A stretch of DNA of 64,000 bases from Euptelea pleiosperma (GCA_035048495.1 CM068545.1:10292958-10356957); one strand, 5' to 3'. Counted from the stretch's first letter, positions 12,716 to 24,984 are shown. Numbers and translations: made by a program. Notes: a model not told the origin generated them from the letters alone.

Positions 12716-12979
12716 ATAGTGGGTAGCCCGTGCTCTCGGCACTCCCCTACAAAGTATTTCACAAAATCGGGTGTGAGTGTTTGAGATCCATAGTCTATTT
12801 GGGGCAAAGATCCCGGCCATCCATTGTGAACCCGAGAAGAGGGGTATAAGTGGGGAGACAATTTTTCTGTTAAATTAATCCAACCGTCTAAATTTTATTT
12901 TATGTAAGGGTTGATATGGGCTCTTGAATATATGAAGCCTATAAGAGGGGGAGACAACCGCTGTGTTTTGTCATATAGA
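12716..12979 (-). mobile_element. Helitron-like element, family B, copy 2
   Basis: A second copy starts 3 bp beyond copy 1 in the same orientation. The 3' CTAG is mutated (plus-strand ATAG at 12716). The hairpin region is kept ('gtgctctcggcac'), and the TC end is at 12979, followed by the expected T on the plus strand. It has extra internal sequence relative to copy 1. Confidence 0.65.
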
Positions 12980-13825
12980 TAAAAAGGCAGACCCCTTTTT
13001 TCCATCTAAACAAATGAGATTATCGCTGATACAGCACATATGATTTAGCAAGGCATGAAATTGCATATTAAGAGACCATGCCCATGCACCGTGGAGATTG
13101 AAACTTAGTACAACTCTGGACCTGAAAAGCTGTCTTCCTCCACCTTCATGAACTTTTGTTTCACTCATATAACTATCTCGTTTGGTTCATCACCCCGAAA
13201 GAAGTTGTCGGATTCTTCTCTCGTAAGGTGGTGATCGGCGTTGAGCATTACCATCAATATCCACTGGAGGAGTATTAATGAATGTAATATATAAATAATA
13301 ACCTTTCAATCAAACAAATTGTGAGGTTATATCCATGTATTGAGATAAATATTATCACCAAAGAATGATCGTACACAAATTGTTGCTAAAATCGTTCATA
13401 CAATTGTTGGCGACGGCTTTGAGACATCTCAGTAATCGATAGACTTCTATTGCCTCTGCTTTTTAAGCAAGACCATCTCAATAGAAGACCTTCCTTCTAC
13501 TAGGGGACTTTTGATATCGTTGGTGCATCTCAGTCAACTTTTATCACAGATCTCTGAAGTTTTGCTATTTGAACCCTCCTATGGCAAATACTTGGCTTCT
13601 ATACACAAACAGGTCAGTCAGAGATGAATTTTTGCAAGAATAATTAACAGAAGGAATAATGGATTCTCTCTCCTCAGGTTTTGCCGAATGCAGTTCTGAA
13701 CCCTTTGTTGCTCACCATGACCTTGAAGTGATTGAAGATTGCTCAACATTGGTTAATTTTTTCATTATTACTAGATTTGGCAGTTTTTCGACCTTGACTT
13801 ATTTGGTGGTAAGAGTAAGAACACA
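12980..13825. other. Intergenic DNA, no feature recognised
   Basis: A 102-codon frame beginning at 13659 runs into the hAT element at 13834 and has no recognisable domain. I see no supported gene. Confidence 0.35.
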
Positions 13826-13833
13826 GCTACTCC

Positions 13834-14053
13834 CAGTGGCGGATCCAGGAAGGGCCCAGCTGGGGGCAGTTCCCGCCCCTCTCCTCAACTTAAATTTCTT
13901 TACAAAAAAGAAAAATTACTTCCCCAAGTACCCTTTTCCTTTGGTCTCCCCCACCCGCCCCCGCTGATTTTTTTTTATTTTACGATTTTACCCCTCTTAA
14001 GCAATTCTTTTGTGATTTTGTCCGCCTTAATCAAAATCATGGTTCGGCCACTG
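13834..14053. mobile_element. hAT-type MITE, family G, copy 1
   Basis: A 220-bp element with ends CAGTGGCGGATCCAGG / GTTCGGCCACTG and a perfect 8-bp target duplication gctactcc (13826..13833 and 14054..14061). It has no coding capacity. A second family member is at 59187..59394, and a possible end fragment lies near 41885..41905. Confidence 0.88.
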
Positions 14054-14125
14054 GCTACTCCATCCATATGAAGACGTGGTATACCGGTTATTTTTGACAA
14101 TTTACCTAAATCTCTTCCTCTTGAG

Positions 14126-14389
14126 CATGGTTTAAAAAACAGCCGTTATAACGAAAATAAGAGCCGTTATTGTCTGGAAAATATTGTGAAAAAATGGCCG
14201 TTATTTCCATTATTTTTTATTTTTGAAAATTTCAATTTCAAATTTTAAAATTTGAAATTCAGCACCATTTTTATGTTATTTTCCATTTTTGCCCCTTTAT
14301 ATTACAATTCATTACAATAGCCATTATAATGGAGAAAACGGTAATGCCCCAGTCCATTATACCGTTATAACTGGCCCTTTTAAACCTTG
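14126..14389. mobile_element. hAT-type MITE, family C, copy with intact TSD
   Basis: The ends are CATGGTTTAAAA and TTTTAAACCTTG. A perfect 8-bp duplication ctcttgag lies at 14118..14125 and 14390..14397. The interior holds the family C 'aacagccgttataacg' and 'ttcaaattttaaaattt' blocks. The 8-bp TSD assigns the family to hAT. Confidence 0.88.
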
Positions 14390-14397
14390 CTCTTGAG

Positions 14398-16860
14398 GGT
14401 TGCCTACAATAAAAGAGAATAAATCTTTTGAAGGCAATTATTTTAAAAGAATTTCCAAATATTGAAGCATTCATTATTGGAACGCGTTGTGTATATCAAC
14501 CTCGAAACGCATGACCTACCACAAGGGAGGATACACATCAAGCAGCCGACCAAGTGGGGGGGGTTGTATGTACCATGTATAATCAGAAATTGGCATTTAG
14601 GACATTTCGATAAGATACAGGAAAACCGAAGATTCTATAAGCACATGAAGACAAGGGGAAACTCCAAAGAGTGGATGGGGGTGACCTAATATTCAGGCGT
14701 GACAAGAACGACTAACGTGTCTTGCCCTAAAAGGTCAATCTTCCAGTACGTTCTTATTGCCTTAATTATGTATATGGTTTTTTGGCCAAAATATAAACAT
14801 ATATAAATAAAAATATTTCCTTCTCATACGTTACGCAGCTGTGTGTAATACGCATCCTTGCTTTATGCACTAAAACTCATAGTGGTTTCCACATAATTTA
14901 AAAAAGAAAAGGAAGGGGTGCGTAGTACGCACGACGAGAGAAAAACAAAAGGGAAGACAAGGAGAAACAAGTGGGGTAATCTTTCAAGAGGGGAATCTAT
15001 ATTTACATTGACCAGAGGAAGGTTACGGGAGGTCAAGATGAGTACGTTTGTGCTACGTTAAATGATTTACGGGGAGAAACCGTCTCTTTCGGGGTTTGAC
15101 TCTTTAGATGGGAGATGAAGAGGCCCAGGTGTCCTAGCACGCGCGCGTGCCCTATGGCCCCCACGTTGACCCACACGTCTTACCAAAGTCATAAGCATGA
15201 CGTTCGTGGTAGATCGTTTCGCGTACCTGCCGCCGCCTCTCCATCAATTGGCGGTTTGTTAAATTTCAGGTGGAAGAGCAAAAATATTTAAAACTCAGTT
15301 TCAGCATTATCCCTAGTGGCCATAGTCCCTAGGTCGGTGATTCTTGGCATTCACACCGACCAATATCAAAGTCACCCAACGGTCTTGACCTTGGGAAGAC
15401 GGTTTACATCATTTGGAACCATCAAAGAATAGTAGTTATGTCCCAAGCTAGATCTCACCCCAAAGGCGTGAGATCTAGCCATTTTTGCTACTCAACGCTG
15501 TCCTTTGGACCCACTGACCTTATGGATGTTTAGTCCAACCCTTTATAGATATTCATGTATACCCAAAATCAGCTTGATTAATGATTCCTAGCCATTGGAT
15601 TTATCAAAAATAAATAAATGGTTGAATACAACTGCTAGACTGACGGTAAAGGTTCGACTAACCTACTAGCTAGTGAAAGGATCCTCCGAGGCAGGATGGT
15701 TCTCCTCTTCTATTCCTGCTGATATTTTGTCTCTTTCTTCTTCCTCTCATTCTATATTTTCTTACTCTTAATGTAAAACCAATATTGTTACTATCAAGAT
15801 CATGTTGGACAATTCAACCATACATTGAGTTGTCCTTGCCATGATGTCATTGTTACAAAAAATCAGTCCATTGCGATATTGCTAAACTATATAAAAATTT
15901 GACCTAATTAAAGTAAGAGTACACCGTCAATTTAAAGATTTTGAATTCTTAATCAATCAGGGATACTCTTGTAATTCGATCTAAACATGATGCTCAAGTA
16001 ATAAACCTACATTTAAAATATATAATGGATGATTTATTGAAATAATAAAAATTATTTTTTCTAGGTATTATAGAAATAATAAAAATATATCTCATTGTTA
16101 GACATAAAAATTATTTTTTCAAGGTATTATAGAAATTTTAAACTAAAAATAACACATCAATTTTATAATTAAATAAAAACTAGTTCATAATGAGCATTGT
16201 TGAAAAGATCTCGATGATACCCTTCTAACACCTTCATTTTTACTGCAAATTACTAATGAACTGGAAGCTATAAGATTTTGAAAAATATAAAAGAAATAAC
16301 TTTCCTAAAATATGCCAATTCAATTTCTAAAAAATAGACAACATATGTTTTTATACATGTATATTCATCCAATTCTTACGCCCAGTGTATATTGAGTTGC
16401 CCATATTGTGGAGACCATCCTAAAAAAAATCGTTCAGTTTTGAAATATATAACCTCATGAAAATTTGACGGCTTTTTTAACTATTTAACATATTTATTTA
16501 TCGAATCTATCTATCTTTTGAACTAAGCCATTTAAAATGTTTTCTTATTTTTGAAGCTATATTTTTGTTAAGAAAATTGAAACCTTTTCAAATCAAGTCT
16601 ATTACTAGAAATGAAATTTTGTCAATCTTTTTAATTTCAGTTTTCTTAGTATTTTTATTATCACAGGAAAAAGTTTTTTAATTAAACCGTGATATAATTA
16701 GTTCAATTTAACCACAACCCTATTTTAAGTATTTTAATTCTTTCCTTTATAAATAAACATTCACCTATCAAAATCATCCAATAAAACCTAACCATATGAT
16801 CAATGTATTTTGAATCAATTAATATATCAAACTTTTTGTGTTTGTCAGATGTGTGTGTTT
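14398..16860. other. Intergenic DNA with one family A fragment
   Basis: About 15490..15660 is a partial family A copy ('ccttatggatgtttagtcc'). From 15660 to 16860 the sequence is very AT-rich and featureless. The 75-codon frame at 14462 shows no recognisable motif. Confidence 0.4.
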
Positions 16861-16863
16861 AGT

Positions 16864-17260
16864 TTGACAAGAATTGATTTTATTGAATATTTTAGGCTGT
16901 TCTTTACACTATCCTAAGGTGGTTTCTATAGATAATCACAATGATGAAAATAAAAATTAATCTTAACGGTAGTGCTCATACATGGTTTACTGACAACGAT
17001 AATAGATGGAAAATAGAGATCGAGAATAACAAATAAATATAACCAAAGAAAAGTAACTAATAAAAAATAGAGAAATTTTAGAACCTAGCAAATGGCACCA
17101 GAATTAGACACAAAATCAAGACCTTGACCTCAAAAGACTAGATGTTCTGATACAATGATAATAAACTGATTTTATTCAATATTTCGGTTTGTTTTCTACA
17201 CTATCCCTAAAAGGGTTTGTATGGCAAATTACAATGATAAAAATAAAAATGAATCTACCA
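16864..17260 (-). mobile_element. Possible LTR-retrotransposon remnant (TRIM-like)
   Basis: Two direct repeats of about 90 bp lie at 16875..16965 and 17166..17256, sharing for example 'cacaatgat.aaaataaaaat'. Next to the second one, at about 17140..17156, is 'atgttctgatacaatg', whose reverse complement resembles the plant primer-binding motif TGGTATCAGAGC. The short LTR-like repeats and small interior suggest a TRIM or truncated Copia element on the - strand. Boundaries are uncertain. Confidence 0.35.
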
Positions 17261-17739
17261 ATAAAATAGAAAGCAATCTAATTATATATCTAACCAGTCC
17301 TAGTCAATGGGTGTAAAATACTTTCCTAATATGAAACACTTTCCCAATAGGTATAAGATACCTTCTTAATCTAGAACACTTATTAGTTGAGTATCATAAA
17401 GGGCTTTTTGATCATATGGTTCTCGTCAAGACTGGGGCATATTATGGACAATCCATGTGACATCTGTATACTTTGAATAGTTTGGATCAATGACCATATG
17501 GCTCCCTTTATAATATATCCACATCACTGCTCCATAGCTTTAATTTCGTTCAACGACCTTTTTCAATTGAATGTTCTTGATCAAATATCATTCTAAACAA
17601 TGTGAAGTTCATGATAATGTTACCAATCTAGGCGTTGGCTAGCATTTGAATGGTCCAAAACAGATGATCATTTGGTCATTTATACAACTTTTCATGACTC
17701 ATTTCTACAGTCGAACTTATATGGTTCGTGTAGGATATA

Positions 17740-18010
17740 TATATGGGTCAAAATCAGGGGAAAATATTTTGACCACAAAAAATTTGGCACAGGCCAATAT
17801 ATAAATTATAAGTTTTGAAATTAATGAGATGATTATATATTTTTGCAGAGATGGTCTCTATGGTGAGGAGATCATCCTCATAAAAATTCAAATCATTATG
17901 ATATTCGTAGACTGGTTTACAAGTTGATGAATTATATATGGACCATCTAATTAATTTTACCGTTAACTTGAAAACTACATTTGATGGGGTTAGATATATA
18001 TCAAACCAAT
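17740..18010. repeat. Family D fragment, inverted
   Basis: It matches part of the Mutator-type family D in reverse: 'ggtgaggagatcatcctca', then 'ttcaaatcatt', then 'aactacatttgatggggtt'. Both termini are degraded. From 18010 to 18850 nothing else was recognised. Confidence 0.6.
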
Positions 18011-18853
18011 ACTATTGGAATGGACATTTGGGCCTTTTCCATATTTTTCATCTTTTTTTGTATTGACATTTCTCTGATATGAGGAAAGCAATTATTTAGC
18101 AAGACATTGATCATCCACCAAAGAATCCTTTGTTTGTACTTTGTAGTTGCGCGTATCATCCCATTTCGACCAAATTAAGAAATTGCCTAATGAGTTGAAC
18201 CCAGGTGATCGAGAGGGAAATCCAACAAACACGATGAAGAAAATCTTCAATCCCGGTTGTGCCGCGTAGTCAAGTCTTATGCCACCCATATCCGGTTTCC
18301 AAAACGGAATCCATGGAAATGACCTAACTTGCCTTTTAATTCTCAATATTCTTGAAAACGAATCGAAGTTAAAGTCAGCAAAATCTTACTGTTTATGTTC
18401 AAATCATCACTATTACACCTTACAAACTTTTTCAATTCTGTCGCTAATGAGAAAAAAAAATCTCCTAAAAAACGTATAGCTTTTATGAAATTAAGTTTAA
18501 GATTCACCTACCCAAGCCAAAATTGGGCACTCATAGATGCCATCTGATTGGCAGTCAAGAATTAAACTGTTGACACATAGTCAACATGATCAACCACAAA
18601 TTTGACTCTTCTAGTGACGATTTACTACTCTTAATTGATTTTATGTCTCCCTCAATAGACCCCGATTTGGAAAGCTCGCCACGCCTTTCCTAGATCGAAT
18701 TAGGCGGCTATTTTTGGATCAATCCTACAATGAATCACTGCATGCCAAGTGGCTCAAAGACCACATTTCTTGCCTGATACCCTCATGATCTCTTTCATTT
18801 ACAAAGGAGAAAAAAAGGACATTATTTCTACTTTTTCTCCATTTTGTTTTATA

Positions 18854-19105
18854 CTAGTGGGTGGCCCGTGCCCTCGGCACTCCCCCACAAAGTATTTGCC
18901 AAAATCAGGTGTGAATGGCTGAGATCCACCGTCCATTTCAGGGGTATAAGTGGGTAGACAACAACTGTGTTTTGTAATATAGGTTAATGAACTATATTAC
19001 ATTTAGCTGAAATCCGACCGTCCACATTAAATAAATGGAATTGATCTCAACCACTCTTTATCTTATGAGGCTGGATAAGACAATTTCCCTACTTTGTTAT
19101 ATAGA
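18854..19105 (-). mobile_element. Helitron-like element, family B, copy 3
   Basis: The plus strand starts CTAGTGGGTGGCCC (the 3' end on the - strand) with a well-kept hairpin 'gtgccctcggcac' just inside. It runs to '..tatataga' at 19105. The outer bases are A (18853) and T (19106) on the plus strand, as expected. An internal pseudo-end occurs near 18983, so a shorter copy may be nested. Confidence 0.72.
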
Positions 19106-19132
19106 TTTACTGAATACGAAAGCTTAAATATA

Positions 19133-19292
19133 TCTATATAACAAAACATAGTGGCTGTCTCCCCACCTCTACTGGCTTCAACAAAGAAGGGTTGAGATCT
19201 TATCCCCCAAATGGACGGTGGATCTCTGCCACTCACACCCGATTTTGGCAATGCTCTGTCGGGGAGTATCGAGGGCACGGGCCACCCACTAG
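19133..19292 (+). mobile_element. Helitron-like element, family B, copy 4
   Basis: It is in opposite orientation to copy 3 and only 27 bp away. It begins TCTATATAACAAAAC and ends GGGCCACCCACTAG, with A before and T after. At 160 bp it is close in length to copy 1. This pair lies about 650 bp upstream of the bHLH start codon. Confidence 0.8.
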
Positions 19293-19602
19293 TATATAAC
19301 AAGATGATCAATGTGATGGGTTCTTGTAATTAATAAGGAAATGTGTGCCTAACTAAATCAGTATAAATAATTGAAGGAGGGTATCACTTTACTAGTAGTA
19401 AAGTCTAGGGCTATATATGTCATTTAGCAAAGAAAGAAAGAAAGAAAGAGAAAGAAGCAACAGTGACGTCCTTTTAATCTATATCTATTGCTTAATCTTG
19501 ATTTTAAATTCTGTAATCCAATGGTTGGAATTCAGGGTTCGTTTGTTAAGTAAAAGAATTTCACGGGTCGGATTTCACGGGAAAAGTATTCGTCCGGGAC
19601 GG

Positions 19603-19612
19603 TGACGTGGCA
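19603..19612 (+). promoter_or_regulatory. ACGT-core element upstream of the bHLH gene
   Basis: TGACGTGGCA lies about 330 bp before the start codon. It combines a TGACG core with an ACGTGGC G-box half, the kind of site bound by plant bZIP factors. Function here is inferred from sequence alone. Confidence 0.35.
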
Positions 19613-19815
19613 TCCCAGAAGATAAAATACACGTTGATCATATCATATCGCTTTGTAAATAAGGCATAAAAATAAAAAAAAATAAAAAAAGAAATAAAGT
19701 AAGAGAAAAAGGAAATTCGATTTGAAAATAAAATGCCCTTTGGTTTGTCTAATCATCCCCTGGAAATGTCAACCGGATTCCGGTCGTTTCCACCGTCCGT
19801 ACGACCAAACGGTCT

Positions 19816-19823
19816 TATATAAA
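19816..19823 (+). promoter_or_regulatory. TATA box of the bHLH gene
   Basis: TATATAAA sits about 120 bp upstream of the ATG at 19940. Transcription would start near 19845-19855 and leave a purine-rich 5' leader of about 90 nt. Confidence 0.6.
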
Positions 19824-19939
19824 TAAGGTGAAGTAGTAGCGAATCATTTTCATCTAACAAAGCATAGAGAGACACAAGTATAAGAAGAGGCAGAGGGGGA
19901 AAGAAGAGAGAGCAAGAGTTGTAGAAAATATTTCTAGCC

Positions 19940-22053
19940 ATGGCAGATGAGTTTCAGACTGGGATTTGCAGTGGAAGCTGGTGGAATTCTACGAGGAACG
20001 GATTAAACGGAGGATCATCACCGTGCTCGACGGCTCTTAGTGATATCGGAAGCTTTGGATGGTCTACTGATATGGTGGAGATGAAAGCGAGGTCGTCCTG
20101 CGAGGAGTCGGCTTCCGTTTCTGATAGCTCGATTGTTTTCCAAGATGCCCAGAAACCCCAAGGATCGGATTCTGTTGGTGGTGGTGGCGGCAGTATTTTG
20201 ATGGATTCAACCTTACAAATGATGGGTTTCAGCCTTTCATCTCCCACCATGGATTGGAGCCAAGCTTTACTGTAAGTGTGGATTTGTTCTCGTCTATTTT
20301 TTTTTTTTTTTTAATATGTAAAGCTGATTATTCAAATTCAAGACCTAATGGTCTAATATTTAAGACTTAACTTTGCTGTAATCCTTGAAATAAGGAAATC
20401 AAATTCAGTATATTACATGGATCGATCCTATAAAACAATAATCAAATGATAATTAATTAACTTTGTGAAAATTTCATAGAATAATTGTTATTTTTTTTTA
20501 TTTTTTTCTTTCAGCAGTCGAAGTAGTGGAAGAGCTGAGAGCAATTTTCATTCCATGCTTCAAGAAGACTTGAGCTCGAGGCAGAACTTTCGGCAAGAAA
20601 GTGGGATGGAATCTGGTCAAGTACTCCACAAGAACTGGAGTCCGAAGAATTTCTCTGGTGGTTCTGAAGATTCGACCTTAAATATGTTTAAACAAATAAA
20701 TCAGGGTTTCAGTTTAGACCAACATCGTTTAAATTCAGGAAACAGCTCCGGCGACTGTACAAGCTTTTCCATGAGTTCAGCTTCTTACGGTCTATTCGAA
20801 CCTGATCTTCAACCCCAACAAATGATTTATCAATCTCCAGCAAATTACCGCATGAACGCAAACGAATTGTCACCTTCTTGGACAAAATTCCCTCAGTTTC
20901 CTAAAACTTCACCTCCAAAACAGCAACCTACTAACCAATTGCACTTCTCTAACAACGCTCCTTTCTGGAACGCCTCTGCAACTGCCATGAATGATGTTCG
21001 TTCAAGCTTTTTCCCTTCGCCTCAAACCCAATTTCTCACACCGAAATTTGAAGAGAAACCCCACTGCAGTAACCTCACCGTGAAGGTAAATATCATATAA
21101 TTCATTGTTGTTTACATAGCTAGGGTTTTGATTGAGACATAATTTTTTTAGTTTTTTTTTTTTTCAGCCTAAGACAGAAGATGTCAGTGACTCCGGCTCA
21201 GTGGTGAAGAAAAGCAGCACTGAACCCGCATTCAAAAGGCCAAGAATTGAAACGCCATCACCATTACCAACTTTTAAGGTACGATAGATTCGAATACCCT
21301 TTTGACTTGAAGGAGCTTTGAGCTAATTTTTTTTGTAGAAATGGGTGAGAATTTCAAGCTTTGTTCTTAGGTCCGGAAAGAGAAGCTAGGAGACCGAATC
21401 ACTGCTCTCCAACAATTGGTTTCTCCTTTCGGAAAGGTGAAAGATCTGAAATTTCCTTTACGACAAAGAGTACTGTTAGAAATCCTCTCTTTCCGAATTC
21501 ATAAAAGCTTACTTTGGTATACTTGGATTATATTCTTGTTTCAGACAGATACGGCATCAGTTCTCTTTGAAGCTATTGAGTACATCAAGTTCCTCCATGA
21601 ACAAGTCAGTGTAAGTTTCCATTATCAAAACAATTGAGAAAAAATATGATAAAAAAACAATATCAAATGGCTTGAAACAATTTCTAATTCATGTTTTCTT
21701 AAATACTATCAGGTTTTAAGTACCCCATATATGAAAAATGTAGCTCCCATACAACACCAGCAGGTACAAATTAAAACTCTTTATTTCTTTTCTTCTTCGC
21801 CATAAAATTACTACTTCAATTAGTAATAATCTTTATTTTTATTTTTATTTTACTTATGTTTAGTTTTCTGTCAATAACTAAGCAGTACTGACTCATGATG
21901 CAGAATTCTGATATATCGAAGGAGGTTGAAGGACCCAAACAAGATCTTAGAAGCCGTGGGCTGTGTTTGGTGCCGGTTTCGAGCACCTTCCCAGTTACTA
22001 ACGAGACTGCCGCAGATTTTTGGACGCCTACGTTTGGAGGAACTTACAGGTAG
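19940..22053 (+). CDS. bHLH transcription factor, bHLH112/bHLH123 type
   Basis: Predicted nuclear DNA-binding protein of 448 aa. Coding exons are 19940..20271, 20515..21085, 21168..21278, 21371..21436, 21545..21610, 21713..21763 and 21904..22053, all with GT-AG introns and consistent phase. Residues 302-338 end in a basic stretch (KRPRIE). [17 protein letters not shown] (339 onward) and [19 protein letters not shown] (to about 381) form the helix-loop-helix. The C-terminus has [13 protein letters not shown] and ends [12 protein letters not shown]. With [11 protein letters not shown] near residue 105, these are signatures of the Arabidopsis bHLH112/123/68 clade. The usual His/Glu contact residues of the basic region are not visible, as in that clade, so E-box binding should not be assumed. 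Clade members have been linked to stress and root responses (family knowledge). The ATG is the first after the TATA box. The protein is Ser/Asn/Gln-rich between residues 110 and 300. Confidence 0.93.
20512..20517 (+). promoter_or_regulatory. NAGNAG tandem splice acceptor of bHLH exon 2
   Basis: Intron 1 ends in CAGCAG. Using the first AG starts exon 2 at 20515 (reading ...LL-SRSSG). Using the second starts it at 20518 and drops one residue while keeping frame. Both products are viable. Confidence 0.7.
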
Positions 22054-23703
22054 AGAGAGAGAGATAGAGAGAGAAATTAGTTCCGGCGAGGAACTGATTC
22101 TCTGCAACTAGGGTGCTATCAAAACCAATCCCAGTTGGAAATGATGAGATCATTGAAAAGAGCGACCCAGGTGAAGCCATATCACTGTAGTAGTCAGGGA
22201 AGAAAAGCAAAACCCAACAGGGAAAAAAAAGGAAAAGAGAAGAAAAGGAAGTGACCCTTCAGGACAGGCAATGTTGGGTCAGCTACAGGCAAAATGATGT
22301 AAGCTAGCCAAGAATTAAAAACCATTGGAAGAGAATACAGTGGTGTAATAATCAAAGTAATATGAGTAGAGGTGGCTTAGGGATGGGAACATATGCTAAA
22401 TTTAGCGGAGGTTTAGATTAATTTAGAGGAAATTTGTTGTTAGTTGCTGAATTTAGCAGAGCGGAGGGGATAAAGGGGCTTTTGTTCCTGTTGCTATATG
22501 CGTATAGGGTTGGCACCACCTTTATTTAAGAGAAAAAAAGAAAAGAAAAAAGAAATAAAGGAATAATTGAATTACAGAATAGTATTGAATGTGTGGGGTT
22601 CATTTGATTGGGGATCTAACTTTTCATTTGTTTATATGTTTGGAATATGGTAGTGGAAGTCAGAGGGCGGCCCACTGCCTCTCCTTTTAGGGTTTTGATT
22701 ATTCGAAATGGAGAGATGTATGTGTGGGAACTATCAGGCATGCTTTTGTGCTTTTCATCGAATGGTCACATTAAGGGGCATCCATTGGTAGAAAAGAGAT
22801 GGCAAACCCGCGAACCCAATCCAAATTCTCTCTCTTCTCTCTCTCTCTCTTTCTTAATTTAATTTAATGATGTGGGTGTATCTTAATTTTTTGCAAAGAA
22901 TGGTAATGTTAAGGAATAATACAGGATGGTCATAAGGTCTGTCATTTTTAGTGGATTTTATTCCATGCAATGGAAAATAATACAGGAAGGTTAAGATCTT
23001 TTTTTCATTGATGGGTAAGCTGGTTCGAAACCAAAACCACAAACTCATGGTTGAGTTGCAGATTGCAGTACACAACCGAAGTGAAGGTTAGATCTTCAAG
23101 CCATGTTCAATAAATGTATAATTTAATTAGGAGAATCGTGAAGAAGCTTAATGTTTAAGCGTCCCATAGACAATGCCCGCTAATCATGACGAGATTGGTA
23201 TCTCTTGATTACTTTACCTTCTTTTTGTGACTTTTGAATTGATTGAGGGATGGGTATGGTATTATACCATATTTTAGAGCATTGGGATCCATTCTCGCAA
23301 GAGTACTTGATGGAATTCGTTTTTGTTTTTGTAGGGTAAGATAAGCGTTATTGAGACACAGAAAGGAATACAGATCAAGGCATCTTTGTGATGTCTAATA
23401 AAGAATACGACTCCAAGCAATTACAATGCTGCTTTTTAATGGCTCCATTTTTTTGTCTTCTTGAACAAGATTTCGTTCTCAATTTGATGTTTTCTTTTCA
23501 CATCCTTCAAATTCAATCTTCTACTATCATCTTCACATGAATTTAGCTAGGAGTACCGTACCCCTTATGGTAGGCACAGATCACATTCACAATGTTTATA
23601 TACGGTACCCCTTGAGTTGCAAAGCTGCTCTCTTGACAAGGAACCAAGTCAGCTTCAGTCTTTTTTTTTTTTAAATTATCAATTCAATCTTTTTAATTAT
23701 GTG
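22054..23703 (+). other. bHLH 3' region and intergenic DNA
   Basis: Directly after the stop is a GA-rich tract (22055..22076). A candidate poly(A) signal AATAAA lies at 22554..22559, though an earlier, less canonical signal is possible. From about 22600 to 23703 no gene is recognised; the short frames there have no motif. Confidence 0.35.
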
Positions 23704-23711
23704 ATTGGGAT

Positions 23712-24088
23712 CAAGGTTTAAAAGGGGCAGTTATAACGGTCTAGGGGCGTTACCATTTTTTCCGTTATAACGAAAAAAAAAACACTCAGGCAAAAATGGA
23801 AAAAAATGGTAATTTATGGAAAATAATGGAAAAAAACAGAAAAAAGAGTGCTAAAATTCATATTTTGAAATTTAAATTTCAAATTTTCAAAAATGGAAAA
23901 TAACGGAAAAAAATGAAAAAAAAATGATCTTTTTTTTTCACAAAAATTTTCAGAAAATAGCGGTCGTTATTTTCGTTATAACGGCCGTTATTTTTTTGGG
24001 GTTTTAACGGTACATAATGTAACGAGGTAGGTCCAAATCTGTTATAACGGCCGTTATTTTCGTTATAATGACCGTTTTTTAAACCTTG
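23712..24088. mobile_element. hAT-type MITE, family C, intact copy
   Basis: A 377-bp element with ends CAAGGTTTAAAA / TTTTTTAAACCTTG and a perfect 8-bp target duplication attgggat (23704..23711 and 24089..24096). The interior alternates 'ttataacggccgtt' motifs with an A/T block around 'catattttgaaatttaaat'. This is the best reference copy of the family. The - strand frame across it is not a gene. Confidence 0.9.
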
Positions 24089-24426
24089 ATTGGGATAACA
24101 CAAAACTCTATCTGTTTCACCCTTTCTAAGAACACTCTTGCAGCTAGCCTTTTTGTTAGATATATAATCCATCTGAATTCAATTTGAAGAAATTTTTTAT
24201 AAGTAAATTAAAGATTTTTATTGAGAAATTTCCTATATCATCATTGAAAGGATTTTCTTTAGTTACTTATTGGCACACTGTCAAATGCTTTTTTGTATTA
24301 CTTTGTTTGAATGAGATCTCTTTCCTCGATCGGTAGAAATAAAAGGAAGACAAAATAAGAAAAATCTATGTCATGGAAAATCTCTAAACTATACATGCTG
24401 AAGTAAATTTTGGTTGATGACTAGGG

Positions 24427-24849
24427 ATGAAGTCATGGATATATACTAATTCTTTTTCCTTAATAATTATTGATTTACGAGTTTTTTCTTTTTCTTTTCC
24501 ATGTAACCATGAAAATAAAGGAGCTCGTCAACTTAACGTCACCCTAGAGAAGGCTACTATGAATATTCAAAAATATTTTTACAAGAGAGTAATTGTTGCT
24601 CAAAGCCAAATTGCTTATAATCGACTTGATGCAGATTCCATTAAAAGGATGCAGATAACATTCTTTGCAATAGTTCCTAGATCATACATTTGCGAGTTTC
24701 TAAATTTAGTAAATTTCATCACAGCTTTGTTCAAGGCCTCTAGTGATTATATCGTATATATTGTAAGCTTACTTTGTCCAATAGCAAATGTCATTATTAA
24801 TAAAGCTATACATGCATGTATAGCCAATGAATTGTATCCTTTGAGATAG
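24427..24849 (+). other. Unrecognised 140-codon open frame
   Basis: Predicted protein of 140 aa with a basic N-terminal half and a hydrophobic stretch from about residue 95 to 125 (NFITALF...YIVYIVSLLCPIANVII). After the stop at 24847 the same frame continues as ENINEIISLYENSLLANDEDDER, so the frame looks interrupted. I do not recognise a family. Its position just before LINE-derived sequence suggests it may be decayed transposon DNA. A functional gene is unlikely. Confidence 0.2.
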
Positions 24850-24984
24850 GAGAATATCAACGAAATTATCTCTCTTTATGAAAATAGTTTGTTAGCTAAC
24901 GATGAGGATGATGAGAGGCGGGTTAGGCTTCCTTCCAATCCTCAACTCGACTTATCATAGGGACAGAGCTAATTAAAAGTCCAT

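Noticed and set aside
12502..12861. 119-codon - strand frame with similar peptides at about 42.5-42.9, 43.5-44.0 and 60.6-60.8 kb
   Set aside because: The similarity is explained by Helitron-like family B DNA; frames shift between copies.
19954..20250. 98-codon frame on the - strand opposite bHLH exon 1
   Set aside because: It is a shadow of the coding exon, with no motif and no supporting splice sites.
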